From NCBI RefSeq assembly GCF_024679245.1, contig NC_090172.1, positions 7,673,233-7,737,232 on the forward strand: a stretch of DNA of 64,000 nt, written 5' to 3'. Shown piece by piece: positions 13,447 to 27,526 of the stretch. A model generated the notes under the pieces. That model saw only the letters and a program-made list of their open reading frames with translations. It ran no database searches and was not told where the DNA came from. A program made the position numbers and the translations under genes. Position 1 is the first letter of the stretch. Every line of letters starts with the position of its first letter. Source of the stretch: Pseudorasbora parva. Its lineage: Eukaryota > Chordata > Actinopteri > Cypriniformes > Gobionidae.

Positions 13447-13634
13447 AACACTTTATTTTACAGTGTCCCTTTTACACGTTAAATGTACTTACTAAAGTAA
13501 TAGCTATAAATTGTGCATAATTATAATTAATAACCTGATCCTAATACTAACCTAACCCCATAGTAAGTACATGCTGTTAATTAATATTACTAAGTACTAA
13601 AATGTATAATTACCCTGTAACAGAATAAAGTGTG
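13447..13634. mobile_element. Short foldback element with CCTAACCCC core
   Basis: The ends are AACACTTTATTTTACAGTGT and CTGTAACAGAATAAAGTGT. The interior has paired GTACTTACTAAAGTAAT and ATTACTAAGTAC-type segments around a CTAACCTAACCCC core. The element at 41303-41484 is a sister copy. Confidence 0.75.
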
Positions 13635-13831
13635 ACCAAAATTTCAAACATATTTGGAATAAAATGGCAAACCTCTTTGTGTTGCTATAAGAATTAAAAG
13701 CATTTTTGCATCATTTTATAGATATAATTTTATATATCATATAGTAAAATACAATGTATTTAATATATTTAAATTATTCTCAACAAAATGTGTTTATTTT
13801 TCATCAATTTCTACTGGAAATATACATATAT

Positions 13832-15462
13832 TTGTCCCTGACAAAAGTCTTGTCGCTTATCTATTTTCTAGAAATACCTGATATTAACCTGACTTTTAAT
13901 TAATTAATTGGTGTTAGAAATAGCTCATATGAATAGCTAAAACCGTCTCAAATGTTTAATGCACTGAAATAAATAATTTTCACAGAAGAAATATTTATCA
14001 TTTAATCAAGACAGAAAGGTCAAATTTTGGTAAGACAAAAGTTTTGTTGCCTATACAGAAATGTAACAAATTTACTGCAAATACAAAAATATGTCAGCAA
14101 ATTAAGTTGTGGCGCTGTGAGATCCAAATTTAATATCTTGTATGATTTCCATGAGCTTAAAGGACTGCATCCATGCGGTTTGGCAAGGATGCATACAATT
14201 TATTGAAGTCATCAGGAATAGCTAAGAAAGCAGTCTTGCATGCCTCCCAGAGTTCATCAATATTCTTTGGTTTCGTCTTCCATGCGTCCTCTTTCATGCT
14301 ACCCCACATATGCTCAATGATGTTCATGTCTGGTGACTGGGCTGACCAATCCTGGAGCATCTTGATCTTCTTCGCCTTGAGGAACTTTGATGTGGAGATG
14401 GAAGTATGCGATGGAGCACCGTCCTGCTGCAGAATTTGGCCTCTTTTATGGTTGGGAATATAAGAGGTAGCTAAGATTTCTTGGTATTTTAGACTATTGA
14501 TGTTGCCTTCCACCCTGCAGATCTCTCGCACACCCCCATACTGGATGTAACCCCAGACCATGATTTTTCCGCCACCAAACTTCAGTGTTTTCTGGGTGAA
14601 TCTCGGATCCATTCAGGCTTCAGTAGGTCTCCTGCAATATTTGCGGCGACTGTGGTGTAATTCAACTGAAGATTCATCTGAAAAATCCACCTTCTGCCAC
14701 TTTTCCAGCGTCCATCCTTTTAGCAGGCTGTGGGCCTTGGCAAATGCCACACGGTTTTTCAATTGTCTTTTGTTTAGTGCTTGCTTCTGGGTACTGATTC
14801 GACCATGGAGGCCATTTTGAGGCAGAATCCTACAAACTCTTCTGGTTGACACAGGGACTTCAGGTGACCAGGTCTCGTGGAGCTCTGCTGCAGTGGAAAA
14901 TGGGCTGGCCTTGGATTTTCGAGCCAACAAACGGTCATCTCGAGCAGTTGTCTTGTGGGGTCTGTCTGACCTGGGCTTGTCAAAAACGTCTCCAGTCTCT
15001 TCAAATCTTTTTTTTATCCTCTGTACTTGACGCTGAGACACATTTAAGGTGTCTGCCACATCAGCAGTGGATCTGGTCTTCAGCCTCTTTATAATCAAAA
15101 CTTTAGTCTCAGGGTGAATCTTAGGCATGTTGGCAGAGGTCTAGTTGCAGTTGATGTGAAGGTCTAGCGTACTTGGGTTCTTTTTATACACACTTGAGAC
15201 CTAATTGATCCATTATTAGTCACAGGGGAAGCTCATATGACAAGGTGACAACACATGTCTTTGCAAAAATTGACTCAATGGGCTTTACCAAGCTGTGAAT
15301 ATTAAAATACTTTTTGAAAGTTTAGTTTTTCACTGAAACATTATCACAAAAGCTGGTGGGATTAAAATGAGCCATTTCTTGTAAAAATATCTTGATTAGA
15401 AATATATTTCAGCGGCACTTTAGGTCAATTTGTACACAAGCGACAAGACTTTTGTCAGGGAC

Positions 15463-15464
<2 letters not shown>
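13832..15464 (-). mobile_element. Tc1-like transposon, nearly complete
   Basis: Terminal inverted repeats of about 26 bp are near-perfect: GTCCCTGACAAAAGTCTTGT at the left and its complement ACAAGACTTTTGTCAGGGAC ending at 15462. A second internal copy, GACAAAAGTTTTGTTGCC, lies near 14034, about 200 bp inside the left end, giving at least part of the IR/DR layout known from Sleeping Beauty-type Tc1 elements. The element is about 1.63 kb, a normal Tc1-like size, and carries one transposase frame on the minus strand. Its right end abuts a long TA repeat, fitting the TA target preference of the superfamily. Confidence 0.92.
14157..15128 (-). pseudogene. Tc1-like transposase broken by one stop codon
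   Basis: Two adjacent minus-strand frames lie in the same phase, separated only by one TGA at 14613-14615. The upstream 171 codons hold the paired helix-turn-helix DNA-binding region (TADVADTLNVSQRQVQRIKK at residues 21-40) and the first catalytic aspartate in FSDES (D151). The downstream 151 codons hold QQDGAPSHT (second aspartate) and SPDMNIIEHMW (catalytic glutamate). Thirty-five residues separate the second aspartate and the glutamate, so this is DD35E rather than the usual DD34E. Total length of about 323 codons is normal for the family. The TGA could have arisen from CGA by CpG decay; that is inference. Confidence 0.92.

Positions 15465-15795
<331 letters not shown>

Positions 15796-15870
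<75 letters not shown>
15796..15870. repeat. (TA)n microsatellite
   Basis: About 37 TA dinucleotides, 222 bp downstream of the first TA repeat. Confidence 0.97.
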
Positions 15871-15874
<4 letters not shown>

Positions 15875-16739
15875 TAAACAAGCTGTGTACCAAATTTGAG
15901 GTTGATATCTCAAAAAATTAGCTCTCAGTAAGATTTAGTTTGGGCACAGTGCCAACTTTTTCTCATTAGATGCCTGCAAAACTCCACTGGCGCACACGGT
16001 TTCTGGATTTTTGATTTAAAGTTTAGTTTTTTCTCTCTCAAATATTACAAGCACACACACCTAAACACAATTTTTTTATTACATACATACACACCACACT
16101 AACATCCATGCCAACACACCCACACAGTTATAGCTGCATAATTTATCAAATTGGCTTTATAATATGCATAAACAAAAAACTGGAATAAAGTGTGTTTTTC
16201 TTTTATACATTAAACCTAAAAATAGCACCATCTGGTAAAAAATAGTAAAAATGTATAGTTTGAAAACTTGCCAACAGAATAAAGCCTATTAACAAAGACT
16301 GCATAATTTTATAGTTAAATGGCAACAAGATTAAAAATACCAGTTTTAATGGGTTTCAATGTGGACATTTTTGTCCAAAAGGGCCTCAGTCTGAGTATTG
16401 TGTGTATCTAGTTCAAAATAGTTTTTTTTAAAAAAGGAAATGGTGGTTAAATATTAAATTTCTAATAAAAATACACACCTGTGGCAAATTTTATGCAGTT
16501 ATCATTACCACAAGCAAAGTTGTCAAAAAACGAAACTAACAAACTTTGCAAACAAAACGAACAACACTAAAATATCCATAAGGACACACAAGGGTTAAGA
16601 GAATGGCTGTGTCCAAAAGGCATACTCTTTGACTATTAGTTTGCATTCATTAAAAAACGTATGTTCTATATCTGGATTGTTAAACTCAGCTGTTCAAACC
16701 CTGCTCCATACCTGTAGTATTAATACAAGCCTGAAGGAA
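15871..16739. other. Intron, nothing recognised
   Basis: AT-rich sequence with short A and T runs. A fragment near 16607 (GGCTGTGTCCAAAAGGCATA) resembles the terminus of the repeat near 57606. Confidence 0.35.
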
Positions 16740-17440
16740 ATGATTAGCTGATGGAGACCCAGGTGGACCCGCTGACTCACAGAACGGATGTGGAGAAGGG
16801 GGCTTGGTAGACCGGGGCGATGTCAGAAGGAGGACTACGAAGGAGCCTGGTGAAGCCAAAGGGGTGGAGGGCTGAGACCCAGCCAGAAGCCTGGAAGTCC
16901 ATGGTGGAACCAGAGCAACGATGGACCAAGGTGCTGCTGGGGGTATGAGGGATCCCGCTGGAGTCAGAGAGCTGATGGATCAGGTTTGAGCCAATGGAGC
17001 GCAGTGCCTGGGTGGAGTTGATGAAGCTGGCAGCTCAAGGTGGATTCATGGGCTTGGAGGCCTGAGGTGAAGCCAGGGACTCTGCAGCACCATGCCCATC
17101 TGGGGATTGGGAGGCCGAGGCGGAGCTGGAGAGTTGCATGGAGCTAGCGGAGGAGGCGTATCCGAGGAGTTGGACGACACCAGAGCAGACGGTGGATCCA
17201 GGGGACTAGACTAAGCCAGGTGGGGACTAGGATGACACCTCCGCGGACCACAGATCTATTAGGCAATGTTCCATTTCTGGCTCTGGGATGGAATGTGTGA
17301 GATCCAAGATGGCCTTGGTAGAAAGCTTTAGCTCTGGGACAGACATGCTAGTCAGGTCTGGCTTTGGGACAGAAGTGGTGGATGGCTCTGGTTCTGTGCA
17401 GAAGTGGGCTCTAGCACTGGGTGCATAAGACACACACTAA
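16740..17440 (-). other. Purine-rich, GC-rich block; possible proline/serine-rich retroelement remnant
   Basis: This 700-bp block is much richer in G than its AT-rich surroundings and contains many GGAGG, GGTGGA and GCTGGAG words. The minus strand is pyrimidine-rich and reads as proline- and serine-rich peptide. One frame at 17227-17433 gives motifs such as EPEPSTTSVPKPDLTSMSVP with no recognised domain. Proline-rich low-complexity frames of this kind occur in some fish LTR retroelements, but I see no pol motifs, LTRs or primer-binding site. Function is not assigned. Confidence 0.3.
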
Positions 17441-17699
17441 AAAGCTCTTTATGTTGTCCTCGAGGGAATGCTCCTCTTGTTCTTGAAGCAGAAGTTGCAC
17501 CGCTAGTCCTTTCTTTGTATTACTTGTTTTGAGGGTTGGTTATTCTGTCATGCGTTGTAGTTGTAATCCAACATCAATGACTCAGGAATTCCATATAAAT
17601 AGTCTTTAATCCATGAACAGAAATACACAGTAGAATCTCAGGAGAATATACATGCAAACCACACTAAATAATGCAAGCAGAACATAACCGTTACACACA

Positions 17700-18140
17700 C
17701 ATAGAGCTCACTAAATATGGTTTATAGAAGTTGCTTGACGAATGAGAACAAACCTTGCATAAGATAAATCATGCTTGTGTGACACACAAAAACAAACCTA
17801 ATGGGTTCTCGTGTCAAGCAAGCATTTTTAAGCTTCCGTTCACTAAATTTGCTGTTCTGATCAATGTTTATATATGTTTACATGTGAATAAAAGCAACCT
17901 TATAAATTGGTATTTGATAAGATCTGGATTAAGCTTCTCGAATCACACGGATTACTTTTACAATGTTCTTTTTAATGTGTGAGTTTTTGTTGCGTGGACT
18001 TTCAATGGATGGACAAAAATGATGAGAGAATGTTAAACGTATCTTCATTTGTGCTCCGAAGATGAACAAAAGGTTTATGGGTTTGGAATGACATGAGAGT
18101 TAGTAAATGATGATGGAAATTTCATTTTTATATTTGCTGA
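17700..18140. repeat. Foldback-family remnant shared with 32560-32850
   Basis: The right end (TTTGGAATGACATGAGAG, AATGATGATGGAAATTTCAT) matches the arm of the GGGTGAACTAACCCT-type families. Interior words (TGGGTTCTCGTGTCAAGCAA, ATGTGAATAAAAGC, TCAATGGATGGACA) recur in the repeat at 32560-32850. The left terminus is not recognisable. Confidence 0.5.
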
Positions 18141-19547
<1,407 letters not shown>

Positions 19548-19554
19548 CCCTTGT

Positions 19555-19737
19555 TTATATTACATTGTGGGGACCAAGCTTGTAAATCATACAGGATGAG
19601 TTTTTTTGAGAAAGTAAAAATGCAGAATGTTTCCTGTGATGGGTAGGTTTAGGGGCAGGGGCAGTGTAGGGGGATAGAATGTACATTTTTTATGGTATAA
19701 AAACCATTATGTCTACAGAGCGTCCCCACAAAGATAG
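19555..19737. mobile_element. Short element with GTGGGGAC/GTCCCCAC ends
   Basis: The edges are CATTGTGGGGACCAAGC and GAGCGTCCCCACAAAGATAG. The centre carries GGGTAGGTTTAGGGGCAGGG. This is a short non-coding repeat of a kind frequent in fish genomes; its class is not known to me with certainty. Confidence 0.6.
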
Positions 19738-19749
19738 TGAACCAGACAT

Positions 19750-21470
19750 GTGTGTGTTGCATGTGCGCACAGATAACAAAGCACGAGTCCCGATTTTCAC
19801 CTCTTGTTCCATGTTTAAAATCATTTGAATGTGTAAACTGGTAAAATCATCACTCTATAATGATTAAACAGTTAATCCATGAATCACATGTGTATTTGTC
19901 CATATTTTACATGAAGTTTGGTTCAACCATACATACATTTACTTACGTTTATAGACACCAAAATGTACAGTATTACAGTAGTAGTAAAGTATTAAAATGT
20001 AAATTATTTACACATTTGTACTGATGTACAAATACATACTGGAAAACCGCTTGACCTCATGTGAGTTTGCTAAAACACTGCCAATGACTTCAGTTGAAAA
20101 GGAAAGTTTCAAGGTGAGTTGTTTTTTCTTTGGAATAACAAGCATTGCTGGGTTGAAGTGTGCATTTAGTTGGATAAAGACTCTCTGTAGCTCTTATAGA
20201 AATGCTTGTGGAAATCTTTTTCTCTTCACATTGCTGTGACCGCAGCTGCATTGACAGATACACATTGCTTTGGGTGGATATTCATCCCACTGCTTTTTCC
20301 TGATAATGGTAGAGCAAATAAGATGATATTGATTCATTGTGCCTGCTTAATGCATCGTGTTGGTGGGCAGAGAAAATGGCAGAGAGAGAATTTACAAAAT
20401 GGCTGTTTCCCGAAATACACAGCCTTTCACATGTGGTACAGCTGTGTCAGATAATATCTAAAACAAAGGTGACCTCTGAGACCTAATCATGTACTAATTA
20501 AGATTTTATAATTCAAATACTGTGTTTGTATCTGAAATTCTTTTCAAGCCAATAATTGTGGAAAGACTTTGGTAGCACGACTCACTCACAGGTCGCAAAA
20601 CAATGAACATGGCTCAACACGAAGCTAATTACCGGTGCATGTATTAATGCGGTTGTTCATATGCTTTGTCAGAGCGTCATGACTAATTTCACTTTGTTGC
20701 TGCGGTATAGCTCCCTGCTGGCTGTCCTTTGGGCTTTTATTAAAGCAGGATTAGGCCTTTTACAGAAGTTTGTCCCTGCTTCTCATTTGAGACACTGGAC
20801 GGCGGTGGCAGTCTGACTGCCCTCATCAGATTCTGCTGGAGATGTGCTGATGTGATCTCTCAGGGGAGCCATGAAAAAAAGTGTTGAGGAAAATAAGAAA
20901 AGACCATTTTCTCTTAGTGCACTGACTTGAGAGGGAGAGAGCAAGGAAAGCTCTTGCTTTCATAATTGTTCAGATATGTGCCTCTGTGGATGACATGATG
21001 GATGTTCTCAAATTGACATGAAAGACACTATAACCATCAACCTGTGCAATGATTTGATTTGGCAAATCTATTGTTTAAAGGATGCAAGTTGTAATATGAC
21101 TGAATAATATGGATGCACCCCTTTTGACCCAGTTTCAGAGGCCTATGAGTAAGCTGAATGCTTTTGGGAAGCTGAGAAGGCACTATTTTTTTTTTTAGCT
21201 GGCAATGAGGGAAGAAGTCACAGTTGTCGGAACAGCTTGCCTCGCGATCACGGATGTGTGAATGTTTAGCATGTCAGGCATCATTGTATCATACATATAA
21301 ATCATCTTGATGGATACAGAATTCATTTGGAGTGCTGAGGCAGGAAGGGCTTAAGAGCATGAAGAGGATTTTATATTTTTATATTTTGAATTTTATATCC
21401 TTAAAATTAACAGGTGTGACTAAATGGTGAAAAGTCAGGAAACTTTGCATGGCAGATCAGGATTGTTCTC
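19750..21470. other. Intron, mostly unique sequence
   Basis: No transposon ends and no coding frame with motif over 1.7 kb. The stretch around 20580-20960 is repeat-free and has balanced composition. It could include regulatory sequence, but nothing here proves it. Confidence 0.35.
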
Positions 21471-21477
21471 GTTACTA

Positions 21478-22005
21478 TCATAGACCGTAAAAAAAAAAAT
21501 GGACATAGTGTATGTGACATCGCCCATGGGATTTTGAAGAGCAGTTTTGAAGCATAAAGATGGCAGTCCGGGCATGTCACTTCCGATAAGAGAAGATGGG
21601 CAAAGAGGCGGGACGTGGGTGGAGCTGAGGTGACGCGATGACTAACAGACAGCAGACAAACGGCTATACACCTGTCACTCAAATTGGCCACGCCCCTAAT
21701 TATGCAAAACTTTAAGGCTTTATATAATTTAAACTAATGAGTTATACAAAAAATTCACCCCCCTCACAGTTGTCATAAAGTGCAAAATTAGTCGTATAGA
21801 CTAAATCCACCATTTTTTCCAAGGCTGTAAACATGTTTTTTTTTCTGCTGTAAAGTTGGGAATTTTAACATGGGGCTCAATGAGATGCTGCTCCCTTCTG
21901 GAGCCTGTCCCTAGTGCCCAGTCGATGAACTGCACTTTAAGTCACTTCTGTATTGGCTTCAACAGAAACTGGGGGAGGTTGCTGCTTGGTTACTATAGAT
22001 ATTAG
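21478..22005. repeat. Repeat with ATAGACCGTAAAAAA edge
   Basis: The left edge reads CATAGACCGTAAAAAAAAAA then TGGACATAGTG, the right edge GGTTACTATAGATATTAG. The interior is GC-richer and non-coding (GGGCATGTCACTTCCG). I recognise the style as a dispersed fish repeat but cannot classify it. Confidence 0.4.
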
Positions 22006-22129
22006 CCTACTAAATCAATAAAAATATATATTTATTGAAATAAAATAAAATATATGATCTAGTTGCCAATTGCTTTTTTTTCATTTAATTTGTTGAAGTG
22101 CTAAATTAACTAAAACTTTAAAAAGTAAC

Positions 22130-22812
22130 TTAAAGGTGCACTATGTAGTATTTTTGCAGTAAAATATCCAAAAACCACCAGGCCAGTGTTATATATTTTG
22201 TTCAGTTGAGTTCTTACAATATCCCAAATATATTCAACTGCATGTAAATTGTGAGAAAATTGCTATTTTAACCAAGGAGCCGGGACATTTGAGCACAGCG
22301 TCTGAGGGAGTCACCTGTCAATTGCTTCATATCTGCATTAACCTCGGTTTACGGTTTTCTTCTGCAGAAGCGCTTTACTCTTAGCAGTGCGAACAAGCGT
22401 CACAGCAGCTACTGAGCTAACGCACAGAGTAACGTCATATCATTATTTTAAACATACTTAAATGTATCTAAAATGATAAACAGAGCTGCATTACCTCATA
22501 CTCATGACTGTGTCCCTTCATAATAAAAGTCCCGCTGCTTGCGAGCCGTGTGTTGTGTAACAATCGCTCCAGTGGCCTTGCTCAGCTCCTCAACACTCGG
22601 CTCTGCTCTGCTTCATTACTACAGTAACGTTAATAATCACATCCATGAACGTGATTTCTGCCCGAGTCCTATTCCGATTCTTTTCCATCGGCTGTGAGGT
22701 GAAGACCACATCTCCCAAGATTCTGCGCTCAAACTTGGCGTCATCAAACTACGCCTTTGTTTTGAATAGGCGCCCTCTAGTGGACGGAAAAGTTACATTG
22801 TGTAGCTCTAAA
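22130..22812. mobile_element. TTAA-type foldback element (AGGTGCACTATGTAG family)
   Basis: The left end TTAAAGGTGCACTATGTAGT is inverted-paired with ACATTGTGTAGCTCTAAAA on the right. GCCCTCTAGTGGACGG sits just inside the right end. The element that starts at 63824 has the matching start (TTAAAGCTACACTGTGTGAT, CCATCTAGTGG) in the other orientation. The interior has no transposase. Confidence 0.75.
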
Positions 22813-23749
22813 AACACATAAGACATATTTAAAAGTAAAAACTAATAAAAATGACCAAAGCACACAACAAAATGTCTGAAACATAAAATAAATTAAATAA
22901 AACTGAAATTATAAAAATAAAACCTTATTCAAAATATTAACAAAAGTTTAGTAGTATTTCAGTGATGTAACAGAATCTCTGTGGCTATATGCCTCCGTTA
23001 TGGGATGTATTAGTGCTGTGGTTGCTTAGCAACCTGTATGTAAATAAATGTAAACGACCATTTTAGCAACGGACTTGAAATACAATGCTCATGACCCAGA
23101 ACGAATTTGCCTCTTTGACCCATAACAATCATAATCTGGATTTTTCTGCTTTTGGAGTATTTGATAAAACTCTTTTTCATATTTTCAAACTGATTTGCAC
23201 AAATTTGCATGCATGCATTTTCATTATTTCATTAAATTAATGAAATAAAGTGAGCTCTTTTTAAAGTTGTCTACACTTGCAGTTGTTTAAAAACATCTAT
23301 AGTTATCCAAAAATAATTTGTCATTTTCATTTGCCTGCTGAGTGGGTTTAGTTGTGTCTGAAATGGCTGGAAGTCAAGAGTTGAAGGAGGATAGAACAGC
23401 TGTAACATATCGTCTCTGTGTTGTCTTCTCCTGGGTGAATCTCAGTAATCCCTCCTTTCTTCACTGTGGTAAACAAGTAACAGCTCAATAGCTCACTTTA
23501 ACTTTCGCTATGATGTGATTAGGGAGATGGAGATTGCATCATGCTAGAGATTAGTGTGCTCCTCTTCATGGACCAGCTTGAAGGAACATTCTCAATAGCC
23601 GTCACAGCATGATGTTTTTAGGCAAGCAAACGTGTTAACGTGAGGAGAATCAGTCGCACATGGGTCCAGAGTTCTGCTCTATCAGGGGAAACTGAGCAGA
23701 TTGCACTGATACTCCACATGCTTAAGAGTCACGAGAGCTGCTGTAGGGA
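22813..23749. other. Intron, nothing recognised
   Basis: AT-rich at 22813-22980, then ordinary intronic sequence. No support for a gene or a defined repeat. Confidence 0.4.
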
Positions 23750-24286
23750 CCCTTGTTTAAAAAGAAGTACACTTTAGCATACTCTTAAGAAGACATATTA
23801 TGGGAATAAAGAATATACTTAAGTTAATGAAATGTTTTCAGACACTTAATTGCATGTTAATTGCAATTAAATGAAAAAGTATTAGTCATTAAATTTATAT
23901 TAAATGCAATTAGTTGAACTTCAGAGTGCTGTTTTCAACCTACTTAAGTACATCTTCATATGTAATTTCATAATTGCTTCCATCGTCTTTGAAATATGGT
24001 TAAAGTGTGGTGCTGAAGTAACTGACAAGCATGTATAGTAGACTGAATCATTTTTATTGAAACTTATCAAAAGTATAAAGTACTTTAAATGTGCTGTCAA
24101 CACATCCAAAATAAGTGTACTTAAGTGTGTTAAGAAACAGTCATGAAAGTGGACTGTCTTTAAGTACACTTAAGTGGCCTTTTGTATTATATAGTTCATA
24201 TTATAAATATATACTTTTAAAATTTGAAGTACACTACAAGTGCAGTCATTCTTTCAGTACAATTAAGTGCACTGTTTTTCAAAGGG
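23750..24286. mobile_element. Foldback element, AAAAAGTACACTTTAGCATAC family
   Basis: The ends CCCTTGTTTAAAAAGAAGTA and AAGTGCACTGTTTTTCAAAG with GGA form an inverted pair. Many AAGTACACTTAAGT words fill the interior. Copies lie at 32245-32949 and 54098-55176, both carrying a nested insertion that this copy lacks. Confidence 0.75.
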
Positions 24287-24589
24287 AAGTGACATGTCTG
24301 AGCTCTTCTGTTTTGTCATTTATAATGGCTTTTTTAGATATGAAAATTGTTAGTGGAGCATGTCCCTGTATGATTTGAATAACACAATTTCCAATCAAAC
24401 CTGACAAAGAAGGCTGCACACATACAGCCCAGCATGTCAGTAGATCACCCGATAGCTAGAATTATTGAAGGGATTATTGACACTAAGGAGCAAATCAAAT
24501 CAAATCATGTAAAATAGTAAAATTTTAAAATTTAAAATCACCCCAAAATCAGTGTTGAATGCATGTATTCTGCTGCCAGGCCAATAGTT

Positions 24590-25470
24590 GGCAATGTCAC
24601 TTTGTAAATAATCATTATTAGAGTTCAGTACATGGACATCACATACTGTGAGTCTCAAACATCATTGCCTCCTACTGCTTATGTAAATCTCGTGAATCCA
24701 AAACATATTTTGTTATATTTTTGAGAACTGAAGTAGGCCTGATGTTTTTGCCTATTTGTATTTCAGATTAGGCTACATCACAGTCACTGCGTAACGTTAG
24801 CCTACATTGTGACTAACGTTATATAAACATGCAATATCGTTGACGAAAAAAGACCAGTTTAAAATGTAGACTGAATGACACTTTAAGCAGAACATCTCAA
24901 ATGGAGATTGCTGAAATGCAGCTTACTTGTTTATTGGTGTTTTCAGATCGTCCGTGCGCGCGAGAGAGCTCACGTGCATATGGTAGCCAGATTGGACATG
25001 TTTAGGTAAAAACCGGAGAGTATGCAGGTTTCTTTTATCAGAAAAGCTCTATTTGGGGGATTTAAATTACTGAAATCTGGCAACCGCACGAGTGTGAGCT
25101 CTTTCTCGTGCACGTATGATCTGAAAACACCAACAAACAAGTAAGCTGCATTTTTTCAATCTCCATTTGAGATGTTCTGCTTAAAGTGTCATTCAGTCGG
25201 TGTTCTGTCAAGACTCACGAGCCGCTTCGCTGAGCTGCTGTGAGCTGCTGAAATAAGCCAATCAGAGCAGAGCTCAACATTAATATTTATGACTCTTCCA
25301 AATAAGGCAAAAACAGAGCATTACATCCTAGGGACAATTTATAGGGTTGTAAATGGACCTGTAAAACTGTATCTGGACATTTTTTGCCCTTAAATAAGCC
25401 ACATACCCTCTTTGTAGATATCAGAGAACAATTTAACATATCATTTCAAATCCTTCTAGGGCACCTTTAA
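24590..25470. mobile_element. DNA element copy 1 (CCTTCTAGGGCACCTTTAA end)
   Basis: Long shared stretches with 62318-63823 (AGAGTTCAGTACATGGACAT, AACGTTATATAAACATGCAA, TACATCCTAGGGACAATTTA). The right end CCTTCTAGGGCACCTTTAA pairs with the left end TTAAAGGGGCCCTAGAATGA of the other copy. This copy lacks the interior that corresponds to about 62450-63120, and its left end is worn. It contains an internal inverted pair, GCTTACTTGTTTATTGGTGT and ACACCAACAAACAAGTAAGC. Confidence 0.75.
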
Positions 25471-25953
25471 ATTCATAGATCCACATTACCACCTGAAAAA
25501 TGACTTATGACTTATAATAAATGACTTGCAAATCAATTGTTAGAATAAGACTCTATATAGCGCTGTTACCAATCAAATAAAATTATTAACAACAGAATTC
25601 ATCTTAGCGCTGCAGAGGTGATACAGAAGATGCATATGAATTGGTAAATTACAAATGCATAAATAATGTTGAGGATAATGTTTAAAAATATACAATGAAT
25701 GTTTGTTAAAGCAATATCATGTTTGCAGTCATGCTCAAATTTGTGAAAACAGCTCTCTTGTTCTTGTGATATTGGTTAATTATATCACATGTTCCAGATC
25801 ATAAATCCAGATCTCATACAAGAACTTATTGCAACAATATCTTGAATTTTGTGACACAATCCCTCATTAATTTCTAAATCGGCACAATAAATCAATCAAA
25901 TTAGAAACAAGTTATTGATTGCATATAAGCAGTAAGTTTTACATCCAGTCACA
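25471..25953. other. Intron, nothing recognised
   Basis: AT-rich sequence without repeat termini. Confidence 0.4.
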
Positions 25954-26287
25954 TTAAAGGAAGTGTATGTAAGATTGTGGCCAAAACTGGTACTGCAATC
26001 ACTATCCCCTCTCCCCCTCCCCCTGTCTCGAGGTTGCCAGATATGCTTGCAGGATCCAGCCGGATTTCTAGCTGCAGCTGTGCGGAGCTTCAGGCAAAAA
26101 CACAACATGTCAACATCAACATCCGTTGAGGGCTGCAACAACAACTTTTAAATGGCAATATCCTGGCCGGACTACTGTTGTCAGTGATATAAGTATTTGA
26201 AATTAACATGATTTCTTAATGTCTAGTGACATATCCTGGCCATTTTATGATTCATTGAAATATATTTCTTACATACAGTTCCTTTAA
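25954..26287. mobile_element. TTAA-type MITE (AGGAAGTGTATGTAAGA ends)
   Basis: TTAAAGGAAGTGTATGTAAG on the left mirrors CTTACATACAGTTCCTTTAA on the right, with TTAA at each outer edge. At 334 bp and without coding capacity it is a typical MITE. A second inverted pair, AATATCCTGGCC and GGCCAGGATAT-like, lies inside. Confidence 0.85.
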
Positions 26288-26460
26288 TGATCAGACAATG
26301 AACTGGCAATTTAGTAATATCCCAGCAGCTGTGTCTTTACCGGTCTTGAAACTAAACCCCTAGTTCTCTTAGTCTGAGACCAAGACAAGACAGAGTACAA
26401 ATGTGCTCGAAAACTGGTCTCGAGTACTACAACACTACCTAATATACATGTGCATGACAC

Positions 26461-27526
26461 AACCTGATCTCACAGATTTCTGTGAAATCAACACGGGCCC
26501 TTAAATCAAAAATCCGTGGTAGTTTCACGGAATCGCCGAAAATTCCGTGATGGGTCCACAGAAGTGATTCCTATGTAAGTCAATGACAGGCAGCATCCGT
26601 GGTCCACACACCTTATATGCATCAGTTTGATTCAGTCAGCATAATTTATTTACATTTATTTTTCCCTTCAATCCCTTCCCTAAACCTACCCATTTGTGTA
26701 TTATTAAAAAAAAACTGGATATAACAAGCATACACAGATACTGCAGGCACAATTTATTCAGAAATTGCTCAGAAAGTGTTCTGAGGCCAAACGATTGATT
26801 TCTGTGAAGAAAATCCCCAAAAACGATCAGTAACATCGAGTCCATCCGCTGAATATTAATGCATTTCAACAATTGCCACCGGAAGAAATGTCACGTCAGC
26901 TTTGACAGCATGGGCTGTTGTATGTCGCGTGACCAATTGCTTCATTACGTCAGCTTTGATTGTAAAATGCCATTGGCTCTCGTGTGTCTCGTGACCGATC
27001 GCGTCATGCTGAAGAGTCATCTGTATCATTTGAATCATAAAAAATATGAGCGAGTGTGTGTGTGGAGCGCGATCATCATTTCAACGATTAAAACATTAAG
27101 ATCAACTATACATGAAGATATCGTATGACTTCAGAAGACTTGGAATGCAACAGGAGTTAATACTTCTATACTGTTTCTGGTCCATTTTTGCAATAAATAC
27201 ATGTGACTGTACATTTATTTGCCTGTTACGTGTTTTATATTGTTGAGTGTGGTAGGTTTAGGGAAGGAGTGGAGTTAGTTGCTCCGAAATATAAAAGTTA
27301 TATATAAAAGGCTATAAATATTCATAAAATCATGTCTACTTTTACAAATGCAAATAATTAAATGTGTGTTGGGAATCCGTGTGTGGACCACGGATGCTGC
27401 CTGTCATTGACATAGGCATCACTTCCGTGAACCCATTACAGAATTTTTGGCGATTCCGTGAAACTACCACGGATTTTTGATTTATGGGTCCGTGTTGATT
27501 TCACAGAATTCTGTGAGACCAGGTTG
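26461..27526. mobile_element. Foldback element with about 150-bp terminal inverted repeats
   Basis: The left arm begins AACCTGATCTCACAGATTTC and the right arm ends GAATTCTGTGAGACCAGGTT. Arm sequence such as TCCGTGGTAGTTTCACGGAA has its partner TTCCGTGAAACTACCACGGA. The pairing runs about 150 bp at each side (26461-26610, 27378-27526). A further inverted pair (CCCTTCCCTAAACCTACCCA and GTAGGTTTAGGGAAGGAG) lies inside. No transposase is visible. Confidence 0.88.

Noticed and set aside
14173..15094. Plus-strand frames across the Tc1-like element
   Set aside because: They are shadows of the minus-strand transposase, which has clear catalytic motifs.
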